Assembly: GCF_009660225.1 (NCBI RefSeq)
Contig: NZ_CP045920.1
Location: 62,001-126,000 of the forward strand
Length of the DNA: 64,000 nt
Reading direction: 5' to 3'
DNA from: Pseudactinotalea sp. HY158
GTDB lineage: Bacteria > Actinomycetota > Actinomycetes > Actinomycetales > Beutenbergiaceae
Of the stretch, positions 54,770-64,000 are shown in pieces. The notes below the pieces were generated by a model. It did no database searches and had not been told where the DNA came from. It saw only the letters and a program-made list of their open reading frames with translations. Position numbers and translations under genes: made by a program. Numbering within the stretch: position 1 is the first letter of the stretch; every line of letters begins with the position of its first letter.

Positions 54770-56404
54770 ATGAGCACCGCTTCGACCGTCGGCACCACCT
54801 CCGCCGCACCGCACGACCCCGACACCCGGGGCGATATCGCCGTTCGCCACGACTCGGCCACGCCGCGGCAGGTGGAGACCGGCGCGGGGCCGGCCCGCGC
54901 CGGCCGTCTTCCGAGTCCGGCCCGGCACCCGTGGTGGGCGCTCGTCGTGCTCATGCTGCCGGTGCTGCTCGTCTCGGTCGACAACACCGTGCTCTCCTTC
55001 GCCGTTCCGCAGCTGAGCCGGCACCTCGAGCCCTCGAGCGCGCAGCTGCTGTGGCTCGTGGACGTCTATCCACTCGTGCTGGCCGCGCTCCTCGTGCCGA
55101 TGGGCGCGGCGGCCGACCGGTGGGGACGCCGGCGGATGCTGATCATCGGGGCGATCGGCTTCGGGGCGGTCTCCGTGCTCGCCGCCTTCGCCCCGAGCGC
55201 CGGGGCGCTCATCGTGGCCCGCGCCGGTATGGGCCTCTTCGGTGCGGCCCTCATGCCCTCGACCCTCGCACTCATCCGCAACCTCTTCCCCGACGCGCGC
55301 CGCCGCCGGCTCGCCATCGCCATCTGGGCCTCGGCGTTCTCGGCGGGCGCCGCGCTCGGCCCGATCGTCGGCGGCTTCCTGCTCGAGCACTTCCACTGGG
55401 GCTCGATCTTCCTCATGGCGGTGCCGATCCTGCTCCCGCTGCTCGTCGCCGGCCCCCTGCTCATCCCCGAGTCCCGCGACCCGGCTCCGGGGCGCCTCGA
55501 CCTGGCCTCCGTGGCACTGGTCGCCGCCACGATGGCCCCGATCGTCTACGGGATCACCGCGCTCGCCACGGGCGGGGGCGCGCCGGTGGCGCTCGGAACG
55601 ATCGCCGCGGGACTCGTCGCGGGAACCGGGTTCGTGCGCCGCCAGCTCCGCCTCGAGCACCCGCTGCTCGACGTGCGCCTGTTCCGCAACCTCGTGTTCA
55701 CCGGATCGGTGCTCATCAACCTGCTCAGCGTCGTCGCGATCGTCGGATTCCTCTTCTTCGTCACCCAGGATCTCCAGCTCATCCTCGGCCTCAGCCCGAT
55801 GGTCGCCGGGATGGCGCTGCTGCCGGGGCTCGCGGCCACGATCGTCGCGGGCCTGCTGGTCGTGCCGATCGTCTCGCGGGTGCGCCCGGGCTACGTGGTC
55901 GCCGCGGCCTTCGCCCTCTCCGCGCTCGGCTACGGCATCGCCGCGCTGAGCGCCGGGGCGGCGACGCCCGCCGTGCTCATGGTCGCCTTCGCCGTGCTCG
56001 GAGCCGGCGTGGGTGCGGGGGAGACGGTCTCGAACGACCTCATCCTCACCGCCGCCCCGCCCCACCAGGCCGGCGCCGCCTCGGCGATCAGCGAGACCGC
56101 GTACGAGGTCGGGGCCGTGCTCGGCACGACCCTCGTCGGCGGCCTCCTCACCGCACACTTCCGCGGATCGATCGCGATCCCCGCCGGGGTCACGGGCGCG
56201 GACGCCGAGGCGGCGCGGCAGACCCTCGGCGGCGCGACCGCCGTGGCCGAACGCCTCGGCGGCGGCGCCGGCGACCAGCTCCTGACCGCGGCGCAGGAGG
56301 CCTTCGCCTCGGGGGTGTGGCTCACGGCCGGTGTCGGCACCGCCCTCATGGCCGGCGCCGTGGTGCTCGCGCTGCGCACGCTGCGCGGGGTGCCCGCTCG
56401 CTGA
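54770..56404 (+). CDS. MFS drug transporter (DHA2, 14-helix type)
   Basis: The 544-residue membrane protein has MLPVLLVSVDNTVLSFAVPQL (DHA2 motif D1), GAAADRWGRRRMLIIG (motif A) and FSAGAALGPIVGGFLLEHFHWGSIFLM (motif C). The first 45 residues are a polar Ser/Thr/Pro-rich leader. It should export drugs or quaternary ammonium compounds by proton antiport. Controlled by the divergent TetR gene. Confidence 0.9.
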   Translation: MSTASTVGTTSAAPHDPDTRGDIAVRHDSATPRQVETGAGPARAGRLPSPARHPWWALVVLMLPVLLVSVDNTVLSFAVPQLSRHLEPSSAQLLWLVDVYPLVLAALLVPMGAAADRWGRRRMLIIGAIGFGAVSVLAAFAPSAGALIVARAGMGLFGAALMPSTLALIRNLFPDARRRRLAIAIWASAFSAGAALGPIVGGFLLEHFHWGSIFLMAVPILLPLLVAGPLLIPESRDPAPGRLDLASVALVAATMAPIVYGITALATGGGAPVALGTIAAGLVAGTGFVRRQLRLEHPLLDVRLFRNLVFTGSVLINLLSVVAIVGFLFFVTQDLQLILGLSPMVAGMALLPGLAATIVAGLLVVPIVSRVRPGYVVAAAFALSALGYGIAALSAGAATPAVLMVAFAVLGAGVGAGETVSNDLILTAAPPHQAGAASAISETAYEVGAVLGTTLVGGLLTAHFRGSIAIPAGVTGADAEAARQTLGGATAVAERLGGGAGDQLLTAAQEAFASGVWLTAGVGTALMAGAVVLALRTLRGVPAR

Positions 56405-56592
56405 CACGGCGGCGCTGATACGACGTCGCCGGCTGGGGCCGCGCCGGGTGCTCTGCTCGGGCCGAGCGGGGGTGTTCGGCTCGATTCGGACTCATGCGTC
56501 GATGGTCACGCGACACGCCGACACGCGGGTGTCGCGGGGCGATTCGGGACGCGGGTCGGGGGCAGATTTCGGACTCGGACGGGCGACCCCGC

Positions 56593-56696
56593 CTGTGGAC
56601 AGTCAGACGTCGGTCGAGGTCCGTCCACAGGGTTATCCGCAGGATGTGCACAGAAGCCCGTGGGGTGTCCACATGGAGCCCCGGCATGGTCCACAG
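56593..56696. promoter_or_regulatory. Cluster of DnaA-box-like motifs upstream of nrd
   Basis: Within about 104 bp: CTGTCCACA (minus strand, 56594-56602), CCGTCCACA (56621-56629), TTATCCGCA (56633-56641), GTGTCCACA (56665-56673) and TGGTCCACA (56687-56695). Each is one or two mismatches from TTGTCCACA/TTATCCACA. In E. coli DnaA binds and regulates the nrd promoter, so this may be a similar control; no test is possible here. Confidence 0.5.
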
Positions 56697-56752
56697 CTGC
56701 GCCCCGGACCTGTGCACGACACGCGGACCGCGCGAAAGTGAAGACACGCCGA

Positions 56753-56768
56753 CCACTAGGTCTTGGGG
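56753..56768. promoter_or_regulatory. NrdR box 1 (weaker)
   Basis: CCACTAGGTCTTGGGG resembles the NrdR consensus acaCwAtATaTwGtgt in its left half. Its start is 32 bp (about three turns) before that of box 2, the normal arrangement for NrdR pairs. Confidence 0.65.
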
Positions 56769-56784
56769 TCTCCCCGGGGGCCAG

Positions 56785-56800
56785 ACACTAGGTGTAGTGT
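56785..56800. promoter_or_regulatory. NrdR box 2
   Basis: ACACTAGGTGTAGTGT has perfect ACACTA/TAGTGT arms, matching the NrdR repressor site found before ribonucleotide reductase genes. Confidence 0.85.
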
Positions 56801-56944
56801 TGTGGTCAGTGGATGGGGTGGCGGCGAAAACCGTGCGCGAACGAACCACATCCTTGTAATTATCATCACGAGATTCTCTTGCCCGGGTCGCTCGATCCGC
56901 ACGGGGGACCGCGATCCGACACCTTGAGAAGGGGAGCCCACGCC

Positions 56945-57205
56945 ATGGCCATCACCATCTTCAGCAAGCCCGCCTGCGTGCAGTGCGACGCCACCTACCG
57001 CGCCCTGAAGAAGCACGGCCTGGAGTACACCGTGGTCGACATCTCCACCGACGCCGAGGCGCTCGAGTCCGTCAAGGCGCTCGGCTACCAGCAGGCTCCG
57101 GTCGTCTTCGCCGACGGCGACCACTGGTCCGGGTTCCGCCCCGACAAGATCAAGGCGCTCGCGGCGACGGCCCGACTGGACACCCCGGTCGCGGTCACCG
57201 CCTGA
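56945..57205 (+). CDS. nrdH: Glutaredoxin-like NrdH redoxin
   Basis: The 86-residue thioredoxin-fold protein has the redox motif C11-V-Q-C14 and the C-terminal [10 protein letters not shown] typical of NrdH. It passes electrons from thioredoxin reductase to NrdE. First gene of the operon, under NrdR control. ATG preceded by GAAGGGGAGCC. Confidence 0.95.
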   Translation: MAITIFSKPACVQCDATYRALKKHGLEYTVVDISTDAEALESVKALGYQQAPVVFADGDHWSGFRPDKIKALAATARLDTPVAVTA

Positions 57206-57368
57206 GCACCAGGCACCATCGAGCCCGCGCCGCCACAAGCGACGCACCTCGCGGCGCAACAGCGGCCACGCCGGTCGGACTCCGGTCCGGTACCGGCCCA
57301 GGGCCGGCCGGTACCAGGCCCGGGTCGGCGCAGGCTCAACCAGTCATCACCCAGAGGAGGCGTTGGTC

Positions 57369-57770
57369 GTGTCGTCCGTCGTCTATTTCTCCTCCGTCTC
57401 GGAGAACACCCGCCGCTTCGTCGAGCGGCTGGAGCTGCCGGCGCTGCGGATCCCGGTGCGCCGGACGGAGCCGCACCTCAAGGCGACCGACCCGTACGTG
57501 CTCATCGTGCCGACCTACGGCGGGGGCACCCCCCGGGGCGCCGTGCCCAAACAGGTGATCAAGTTCCTCAACGACCCCGACAACCGGGCGCTCATCCGGG
57601 GCGTGGTCGCCGCCGGGAACACGAACTTCGGCAGTGCGTACTGCCTCGCCGGGAAGGTCATCTCCGGCAAATGTCAGGTGCCGCACCTGTACAACTTCGA
57701 ACTACTGGGCACGAGCCACGACGTGGCGCGGGTCCGTGAGGGATTGGGAGAGTTTTGGCAGCGATTCTAG
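57369..57770 (+). CDS. nrdI: Flavodoxin-like NrdI
   Basis: The 133-residue flavoprotein has [17 protein letters not shown] (phosphate loop), [18 protein letters not shown] and [13 protein letters not shown]. NrdI supplies superoxide to build the Mn(III)2-tyrosyl radical cofactor of NrdF. GTG 57369 sits 8 bp after AGGAGG and is preferred to the TTG at 57363, which is only 2 bp from it. The 3' end overlaps nrdE by 16 bp. Confidence 0.95.
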   Translation: MSSVVYFSSVSENTRRFVERLELPALRIPVRRTEPHLKATDPYVLIVPTYGGGTPRGAVPKQVIKFLNDPDNRALIRGVVAAGNTNFGSAYCLAGKVISGKCQVPHLYNFELLGTSHDVARVREGLGEFWQRF

Positions 57771-59965
57771 AAAGTGCGCAGACGACGGCCGGCCCGACGA
57801 GCGCAGCGGATTCCGGCTCGGACGCCGCCCCCGAGGCCTTCGTGCAGCAGGGGCAGGAACTCGACTATCACGCGCTCAACGCGATGCTCAACCTGTACGG
57901 GCCCGACGGCACGATCCAGTTCGAGCAGGACCGGGAGGCCGTGCGGCAGTACTTCCTCCAGCACGTCCTGCCCCGGACCGTGCAGTTCCCGAACCTGGCC
58001 GACAAGCTCGCCTACCTCGTGGAGGGCGGCTACTACGAGGCCGACGTGCTCGATCAGTACAGCCCCGAGTTCCTGCAGCGGATCTGGGACTACGCCGACG
58101 CGCACGACTTCCGGTTCCAGACCTTCATGGGCGCGTTCAAGTACTACACCTCGTACACGCTCAAGACCTTCGACGGCAAGCAGTACCTCGAACGCTTCGA
58201 GGACCGCACGATCATGGTCGCCCTCACGCTGGCGGCCGGCGACGAGACCTTCGCCCTGAGCCTCGTGGACGAGATCCTCGAGGGCCGGTTCCAGCCCGCG
58301 ACCCCGACGTTCCTCAACTCCGGCAAGGCCCAGCGCGGCGAGGCGGTCTCCTGCTTCCTGCTGCGCATCGAGGACAACATGGAGTCGATCGCCCGCGGCA
58401 TCAACTCCGCCCTCCAGCTGAGCAAGCGCGGCGGCGGCGTGGCCCTGCTGCTGAGCAACCTGCGCGAGTACAGCGCCCCGATCAAGCGGATCGAGAACCA
58501 GTCCTCCGGCGTCATCCCGGTGATGAAGCTCCTCGAGGACTCCTTCTCCTACGCCAACCAGCTCGGCGCTCGTCAGGGTGCCGGTGCGGTGTACCTGAAC
58601 GCCCACCACCCCGACATCATGCGCTTCCTCGACACCAAGCGTGAGAACGCCGACGAGAAGATCCGCATCAAGACCCTCTCCCTCGGCGTCGTCATCCCCG
58701 ACATCACGTTCCACCTCGCCCGGCAGAACGCCGACATGCACCTGTTCTCGCCGTACGACGTCGAGCGCATCTACGGCATGCCGTTCGCCGAGGTGAACGT
58801 GACCGAGAAGTACGACGAGCTCGTCGCCGACGAGCGGATCCGCAAGACCACGATCAAGGCCCGCGACTTCTTCCAGACCCTCGCGGAGATCCAGTTCGAG
58901 TCCGGCTACCCGTACATCATGTTCGAGGACACGGTGAACCGGGCGAACCCGATCGAGGGCAAGGTCACCCACTCGAACCTGTGCTCGGAGATCCTCCAGG
59001 TCTCGACCGCCTCGACCTACGCCGACGACCTGAGCTACGAGCACATCGGCCGGGACATCTCCTGCAACCTCGGCTCGCTCAACATCGCCATGGCGATGGA
59101 CTCCCCGGACCTCGGCCTGACCGTCGAGACCGCGATCCGGGCGCTCACCGCCGTTTCCGATCAGACCCACATCGGGTCCGTGCCCTCCATCGTGCGCGGC
59201 AACGACGAGGGCCACGCGATCGGCCTCGGGCAGATGAACCTGCACGGCTACCTCGCCCGGGAGCGGATCCATTACGGGTCCGAGGAGGGCATCGACTTCA
59301 CGAACATCTACTTCTACACGGTGCTCTACCACGCCCTGCGCGCCTCGAACCGGCTGGCCATCGAGCGCGGCACCAAGTTCGCCAGCTTCGACACCTCCAC
59401 CTACGCGAGCGGGGCGTACTTCGACAAGTACACCGAGAACGAGTGGAAGCCGGCCACGGACCGGGTGACGGACCTGTTCACGCGGGCGGGCGTCGTCGTC
59501 CCCACGCAGGCGGACTGGCGCGAGCTCAAGGCGAGCGTCATGGAACACGGCATCTACAACCAGAACCTGCAGGCCGTGCCGCCGACCGGATCGATCTCGT
59601 ACATCAACAACTCGACGAGCTCGATCCACCCGATCGTCTCGAAGATCGAGATCCGCAAGGAGGGCAAGATCGGGCGCGTGTACTACCCGGCCCCCCACAT
59701 GACCAACGACAATCTCGAGTACTTCGCCGACGCCTACGAGATCGGCCCCGAGAAGGTCATCGACACCTACGCGGCGGCCACTCAGCACGTGGACCAGGGC
59801 CTGAGCCTCACGCTGTTCTTCAAGGACACGGCCACCACGCGCGACCTCAACCGGGCGCAGATCTACGCCTGGCGCAAGGGAATCAAGACCCTGTACTACA
59901 TCCGGCTGCGGCAGCTGGCGCTCTCGGGCACCGAGGTCGAGGGCTGCGTATCCTGCATGCTGTGA
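57755..59965 (+). CDS. nrdE: Class Ib ribonucleotide reductase alpha subunit
   Basis: The 736-residue protein starts at TTG 57755 after GGGAGAG. It reduces ribonucleoside diphosphates. Visible signatures are [11 protein letters not shown] (redox cysteine), HSNLCSEI (active-site Cys with Asn and Glu), [11 protein letters not shown] and the C-terminal redox pair GCVSCML. It lacks the N-terminal ATP cone of class Ia enzymes, as NrdE should. Translationally coupled with nrdI. Confidence 0.96.
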   Translation: MAAILESAQTTAGPTSAADSGSDAAPEAFVQQGQELDYHALNAMLNLYGPDGTIQFEQDREAVRQYFLQHVLPRTVQFPNLADKLAYLVEGGYYEADVLDQYSPEFLQRIWDYADAHDFRFQTFMGAFKYYTSYTLKTFDGKQYLERFEDRTIMVALTLAAGDETFALSLVDEILEGRFQPATPTFLNSGKAQRGEAVSCFLLRIEDNMESIARGINSALQLSKRGGGVALLLSNLREYSAPIKRIENQSSGVIPVMKLLEDSFSYANQLGARQGAGAVYLNAHHPDIMRFLDTKRENADEKIRIKTLSLGVVIPDITFHLARQNADMHLFSPYDVERIYGMPFAEVNVTEKYDELVADERIRKTTIKARDFFQTLAEIQFESGYPYIMFEDTVNRANPIEGKVTHSNLCSEILQVSTASTYADDLSYEHIGRDISCNLGSLNIAMAMDSPDLGLTVETAIRALTAVSDQTHIGSVPSIVRGNDEGHAIGLGQMNLHGYLARERIHYGSEEGIDFTNIYFYTVLYHALRASNRLAIERGTKFASFDTSTYASGAYFDKYTENEWKPATDRVTDLFTRAGVVVPTQADWRELKASVMEHGIYNQNLQAVPPTGSISYINNSTSSIHPIVSKIEIRKEGKIGRVYYPAPHMTNDNLEYFADAYEIGPEKVIDTYAAATQHVDQGLSLTLFFKDTATTRDLNRAQIYAWRKGIKTLYYIRLRQLALSGTEVEGCVSCML

Positions 59966-61009
<1,044 letters not shown>

Positions 61010-61025
61010 GGTTCTTCGCGCCTGG

Positions 61026-61066
61026 CCGCCGTCCCCTCCCCGCACGGGAGGGGGCGGCGGTTCTCG
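61026..61066 (+). terminator. Terminator of the nrd operon
   Basis: CCGCCGTCCCCTCCC and GGGAGGGGGCGGCGG form a near-perfect 15-bp stem with a 5-base loop, followed by TTCTCGTT, 17 bp past the nrdF stop. Confidence 0.85.
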
Positions 61067-61174
61067 TTGTGGGGGATTGGGGACGGCGTAGCGCGCCGCG
61101 CACGCCACGGGAAGCCAACGCTCTTTCGGATCTTTCGTAACGCGTGTTAGTGTGGCAACCCCTAAGGAGAGGAA

Positions 61175-61699
61175 GTGGCGCACATGACCGCAGCCCACGC
61201 TCACCCGCATCGAGACGGCGCTGACGTCGTCGCGGCGAGTCCGGAAGGTGCTCAGGATCTAGCTCGCGTCATCGACTTCGTCGACGCGCACATCAATCGG
61301 TACGGATCGGCTCCGGAGCCGCGGTTCTACCTGTCCGGTGCTGACATCCACGAGCGGGTCGAGTTGACCCAAGAGCTCTTCACCGTCCTGAAGGCCGCGG
61401 CCGACGAACTCAGCAAGGGGCGATCGATCAGTATCCTCGCCCTCGAGCAGGAGATCAGCACACAGCAGGCCGCGGACCTCTTGGGCCTCAGCCGACCAAC
61501 GGTTGTGAAGCTAATTGAAGACGGCGAATTGACAGCGACCGTCCCAGGTAGGAGCCGCAGGAAACTTCGGCTGGCTGAAGTTCTGAAATATCGCGATCTC
61601 CTCCACGCCCGCCGCACTGAGTTCATCTCTGATTCCTCGGAGGAATTCTATGACGTGGGCGAACACCCGGAGAAAGTGGCTCTTCGTGGTTCGTGGTGA
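61175..61699 (+). CDS. HTH antitoxin, C-terminus replaced by ISL3 sequence
   Basis: The 174-residue reading starts at GTG 61175 after AAGGAGAGG (ATG 61184 possible). It has an excisionase/MerR-like HTH: ISTQQAADLLGLSRPTVVKLIEDGELTATVPGRSRRKL, as in antitoxins paired with PIN toxins. After EHPEK the frame enters the ISL3 terminal repeat and ends ALRGSW. Without the element it would read EHPEKVAESLEKARRAR and stop at 63165, just before the toxin remnant. DNA binding may survive, since the HTH is intact. Confidence 0.83.
   Translation: MAHMTAAHAHPHRDGADVVAASPEGAQDLARVIDFVDAHINRYGSAPEPRFYLSGADIHERVELTQELFTVLKAAADELSKGRSISILALEQEISTQQAADLLGLSRPTVVKLIEDGELTATVPGRSRRKLRLAEVLKYRDLLHARRTEFISDSSEEFYDVGEHPEKVALRGSW
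61670..61677. repeat. ISL3 target-site duplication, left copy (GAGAAAGT)
   Basis: Identical to 63121-63128. Eight bp is the usual duplication length for ISL3-family elements. Confidence 0.92.
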
Positions 61700-63120
61700 A
61701 AGTGGCCCGCGCGTCGTAGGCGTGTGAGGGCTCGTGGTCCTGCTGTGATGGGTGTTGCGAGACATCCACAAGAGCAGAGGACCACGAGCTATGGACGAGT
61801 TTACTGGCTCGCAGCGTGATGCTGCGAGCACGATCTTCAATCTGTCTGACTACCGTGTCATCGACGCGATCGATCTTCCCGGCGGAGGCCGTCGGGTCGT
61901 GATCGAGTCACTCGCCCCGCCTGGCTGCCCGGCGTGTGGTGTGATCGCGGTGAAGATCCATTCCCGGCGCCGGCAGCGTCTGCGTGATCTGCCGATCGCG
62001 GGTGCGGTCGAGGTGTGGTGGGCCAAGCGGCGCTGGTTCTGCCGGGAAGAGCTGTGCGGGCGTGGCACGTTCGCCGAGTCCACCATCCAGGTCCCCAGGT
62101 TCGCCCGGTCCACTACGCGGCTGAAGAATCAGGTCGTGGCCGCGGTGGTCGACTCCGGTCGAGCCGCCAGCGAGGTTGCCCGCGCTCACGGGGTCTCATG
62201 GTGGCTGGTCCAATCGGCGCTGGCTGCCGCGGCGCTCGTCCTACCCGCCGCCGACGACTGGGTCGTGACGCGCTTGGGCATCGATGAGCACCGGTACCGG
62301 TCCGTGCGGTTCTTCCGTGATGAGCACGGGGCCTGGCGCCGGTTCGAGCCGTGGATGACGACCCTGGTCGACCTGGCCACAGGACAGGTCCTGGGCATCG
62401 TCGATGGCCGCGACAGCACGGGCGTGGGCGCGTGGCTCAGCGCCCGCCCACAGTCATGGCGGGACCGTATCGAGGTCGTCGCGATCGACCCCTCGGCCGC
62501 GTTCCGTAAGGCCCTGCGCGAGCACCTGCCCCACGCCGCGGTCTCGGTCGACAAGTTCCACCTCGTCAAACTCGCAGGCGACATGCTCACCAAGGTCCGC
62601 CAGCGCCTCGCCCGAGACCAGCACGGCCGCCGCGGGCGCAAGAGCGACGCGTCCTGGGCACACCGGATGCTGCTGCTGCGGGGCGCCGATACGCTGTCCC
62701 CGCGTGGCTGGGCCAGGCTGGAGAAGGTCTTCACCGACGATGACCCCACGGATGAGCTCTCCGCCGCGTGGGGCGTCAAGGAGCAGCTCCGCCGCCTCCT
62801 CGGCGCTGATACCCTCGCCCAGGCGTGGCAAGAGCGGATGAGACTGGGTCACTACGTCCAGACCGCGAACATGGCCGAGACCGACCGCCTCTACGAGACC
62901 ATCGTGACCTGGTGGGAGGCCATCGAAGTCCTCATCGTCACCGGCGCCACGACCGCGAAGGTCGAAGCCGCGAACACCACGATCAAGAACATCAAACGCA
63001 CCGGCCGCGGATTCAGGAACTCCGCCAACTACAAGGCCCGTATACTCCTGGCCAGCGCCGCTCGAGCAGCAGCGCGAACACCAATCACAGCAGGCCTTTC
63101 ACCACGAACCGCGTAGAGCC
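61678..63120 (+). mobile_element. ISL3-family insertion sequence, 1443 bp
   Basis: The terminal inverted repeats are 61678-61702 and 63096-63120, 25 bp with 23 matches, starting GGCTCT and sharing GGTTCGTGGTGAAAG. They are flanked by the 8-bp GAGAAAGT duplication. The element carries one intact transposase gene and is inserted in the antitoxin's 3' end. Intact ends and duplication point to a recent insertion. Confidence 0.94.
61791..63116 (+). CDS. ISL3-family transposase
   Basis: The 441-residue protein starts at ATG 61791. It has the N-terminal zinc finger (CPAC...CREELCG), an HTH region (GRAASEVARAHGVSWWLVQSAL) and the DDE core of the ISL3 type: LGIDEH, VVAIDPSAAFRKAL and the C-terminal TTAKVEAANTTIKNIKRTGRGFRN. 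The gene ends 4 bp before the element's right tip. It looks functional. Confidence 0.94.
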   Translation: MDEFTGSQRDAASTIFNLSDYRVIDAIDLPGGGRRVVIESLAPPGCPACGVIAVKIHSRRRQRLRDLPIAGAVEVWWAKRRWFCREELCGRGTFAESTIQVPRFARSTTRLKNQVVAAVVDSGRAASEVARAHGVSWWLVQSALAAAALVLPAADDWVVTRLGIDEHRYRSVRFFRDEHGAWRRFEPWMTTLVDLATGQVLGIVDGRDSTGVGAWLSARPQSWRDRIEVVAIDPSAAFRKALREHLPHAAVSVDKFHLVKLAGDMLTKVRQRLARDQHGRRGRKSDASWAHRMLLLRGADTLSPRGWARLEKVFTDDDPTDELSAAWGVKEQLRRLLGADTLAQAWQERMRLGHYVQTANMAETDRLYETIVTWWEAIEVLIVTGATTAKVEAANTTIKNIKRTGRGFRNSANYKARILLASAARAAARTPITAGLSPRTA

Positions 63121-63128
63121 GAGAAAGT
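63121..63128. repeat. ISL3 target-site duplication, right copy (GAGAAAGT)
   Basis: Second copy of the 8-bp duplication; the antitoxin's original frame resumes here. Confidence 0.92.
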
Positions 63129-63165
63129 TGCGGAGTCGTTGGAGAAGGCCCGGCGCGCGCGTTGA
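63129..63165 (+). pseudogene. Detached 3' end of the antitoxin gene
   Basis: With the preceding GAGAAAGT it reads EKVAESLEKARRAR then TGA, the natural end of the 61175 gene before the ISL3 insertion. Confidence 0.75.
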
Positions 63166-63172
63166 GTGATGA

Positions 63173-63517
63173 ATCCGGGCCAGGGACTGGCAGGCTGCCT
63201 TTCCGGGGTCCACGATCGAGGCCCCAAAATCAGGGGAATACCACTACGACGTCAAGGATCCGGATGACGCGCACGTCGTACACGCGGCCATCATCGGTAA
63301 GGCTGACGCAGTCGTCACCGATGACACTCGCTCGGGGATGGAGACGTCGGAGTCGTTGTGCGCCGCGTCCGTCGAGGTGGTCAGACCCTACAGATTTGCG
63401 GCAAGTACGGTCATTGCGCACCCCGAGGCCGGCCACCGCGCAATCGTGAGCCTGGCCAGGTGGCCAGGACTCCTGACATGTCATGAAAGTTTGTGGGGGG
63501 TCAGGTCCGGTTCTTGA
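63173..63517 (+). pseudogene. C-terminal remnant of a PIN-domain toxin
   Basis: The frame 63173-63517 reads ARDWQAAFPGSTIEAPKSGE, DVKDPDDAHVVHAAIIGKAD and AVVTDDTRSG. The DPDDAHVVHAA and VVTDD parts are the C-terminal half of VapC/PIN ribonucleases. The N-terminal half with the first acidic residues is missing: only about 7 bp separate the antitoxin stop from this frame. The end, after EVVRPYRFAASTVIAHPEAG, may also be altered by the neighbouring mobile element. It cannot be an active nuclease. Confidence 0.75.
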
Positions 63518-64000
63518 TTTCGTAGCGCAGGGTCAGGTCGGTGCCTGGGTAGGTGGTGCGCGTGGCGGTGAGGTGCTCGCAGAGTTCGGCGATGGCGTCG
63601 GTCTCACGGCTGGTGGGGAGCGGGTCGAGCCGGATCGTCAACGTGCCGGCGGCCTCGTCGGGGATGATGTCGCCGGGCTGGGTCAGGGCCTGCCGGGCGA
63701 GGGTGTAGGCCTCCTGGTCGGCGCGGGCGTAGCCGGTGTTGATCCGGATATCGCGGGCGATCGCGGTGGTGGTGTTGAACGCGGCGATCCTGATGGCGTG
63801 GTGGATCAGCTTGGTCTCGGTGTCCAGGACCTGCTGGCCGGGCGCGAGGTCACCGAGGCGGACCCTGGCCGGGACGTGCTTGTGGTCGGCGCGGGCGGCG
63901 GCGAGGTCGTCCTCAGCGGCGTGCAGGTCCGCGGTCAGGGCGTTATGGAGGGTGTTTGTTACGACCACGCCGGCCTGGCCGGGCGTGGGAGTGCGGGCTG
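63501..64000 (-). CDS. Transposase-like protein, partial (runs off the window)
   Basis: The minus-strand frame is open to the window's right edge, giving at least the C-terminal 166 residues. The end (ELCEHLTATRTTYPGTDLTLRYEIKNRT) and an inner LDTETKLIHHAIRIAAFNTTTAIARDIR resemble the C-terminal part of a putative actinobacterial transposase family; this is from memory, without a named family. Its stop lies 17 bp inside the toxin remnant's frame on the other strand, so the element's end is probably near 63480. Confidence 0.6.
   Translation of the reverse strand, partial: ARTPTPGQAGVVVTNTLHNALTADLHAAEDDLAAARADHKHVPARVRLGDLAPGQQVLDTETKLIHHAIRIAAFNTTTAIARDIRINTGYARADQEAYTLARQALTQPGDIIPDEAAGTLTIRLDPLPTSRETDAIAELCEHLTATRTTYPGTDLTLRYEIKNRT

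Larger units (their letters stand above)
56405..56944. other. 540-bp regulatory region before nrdHIEF
   Basis: No gene seen. It holds a cluster of DnaA-box-like 9-mers (56593-56696), two NrdR boxes (56753-56800) and a 145-bp leader to the nrdH start with an AT-rich TTGTAATTATCATC patch. A riboswitch could not be made out. Confidence 0.65.

Noticed and set aside
56593-56696. DnaA-box cluster as a chromosomal origin
   Set aside because: No dnaA, dnaN, AT-rich unwinding tract or usual origin genes are present; the boxes are imperfect and lie directly before nrd.
56801-56944. A cobalamin or other riboswitch in the nrd leader
   Set aside because: I could not find a B12-box or other conserved core; the operon is class Ib and does not need B12.

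Overview
The window is high-GC DNA with dense, often overlapping genes and many GTG and TTG starts. It fits an actinomycete of the Micrococcales type. Clade evidence includes the conserved fhaA-fhaB-pstP-rodA-pbpA-pknA-pknB block next to a tRNA-Leu(CAG), a class Ib nrdHIEF operon with NrdR boxes, and short families such as DUF6458-like and SPW proteins. No species can be named from sequence alone.

Layout. (1) 1-10569 is a damaged DNA-defence island: the C-terminal part of a type III-like restriction helicase/endonuclease, a beta-class DNA methyltransferase with an AT-richer recognition region, and a UvrD-type helicase with a C-terminal RecB/Cas4-like nuclease. The last gene is broken twice, by a frameshift near 5275 and by a 3344-bp transposon with a 5-bp target duplication. 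(2) 10703-19119 (minus) is the cell-wall and growth-signalling operon, followed by tRNA-Leu. (3) 19618-22108 holds small genes: a DUF433 antitoxin-like protein, an SPW membrane protein, a TetR regulator with a long palindromic operator, and two small membrane proteins. (4) 22482-34073 is a carbohydrate-catabolic island with a DeoR regulator, CUT2 ABC transporter, PfkB kinase, class II aldolase, SIS isomerase, dihydroxyacetone/erythrulose-type kinase, RuBisCO-like protein and RpiB-type isomerase. (5) 34451-42234 has a heterodimeric ABC exporter, a TetR/MFS pair, a hypervariable tandem-repeat zone and an ASCH protein. (6) 43354-48821 is a tight five-enzyme plus-strand operon (acyl reductase-HAD fusion, SDR, PlsC acyltransferase, alkyl-DHAP-synthase-like flavoenzyme) that looks like an ether-lipid pathway. 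(7) 48815-56404 has mixed genes: a pentapeptide protein, an unknown two-gene module, an acetyltransferase, a luciferase-like oxidoreductase, an HTH-MurA fusion and a TetR/MFS pair. (8) 56753-61009 is nrdHIEF. (9) 61175-64000 is a wrecked HTH antitoxin/PIN toxin locus with an ISL3 element (8-bp target duplication) and the edge of another mobile element.

The two regions most worth experimental attention are the RuBisCO-like-protein sugar cluster and the putative aerobic ether-lipid operon. The three-gene transposon (DD35E transposase, AAA+ ATPase, zinc-ribbon/HTH protein) is compact and precisely bounded. Gene starts were chosen from visible ribosome binding sites and overlaps; family names come from motif recognition only, with no database search.
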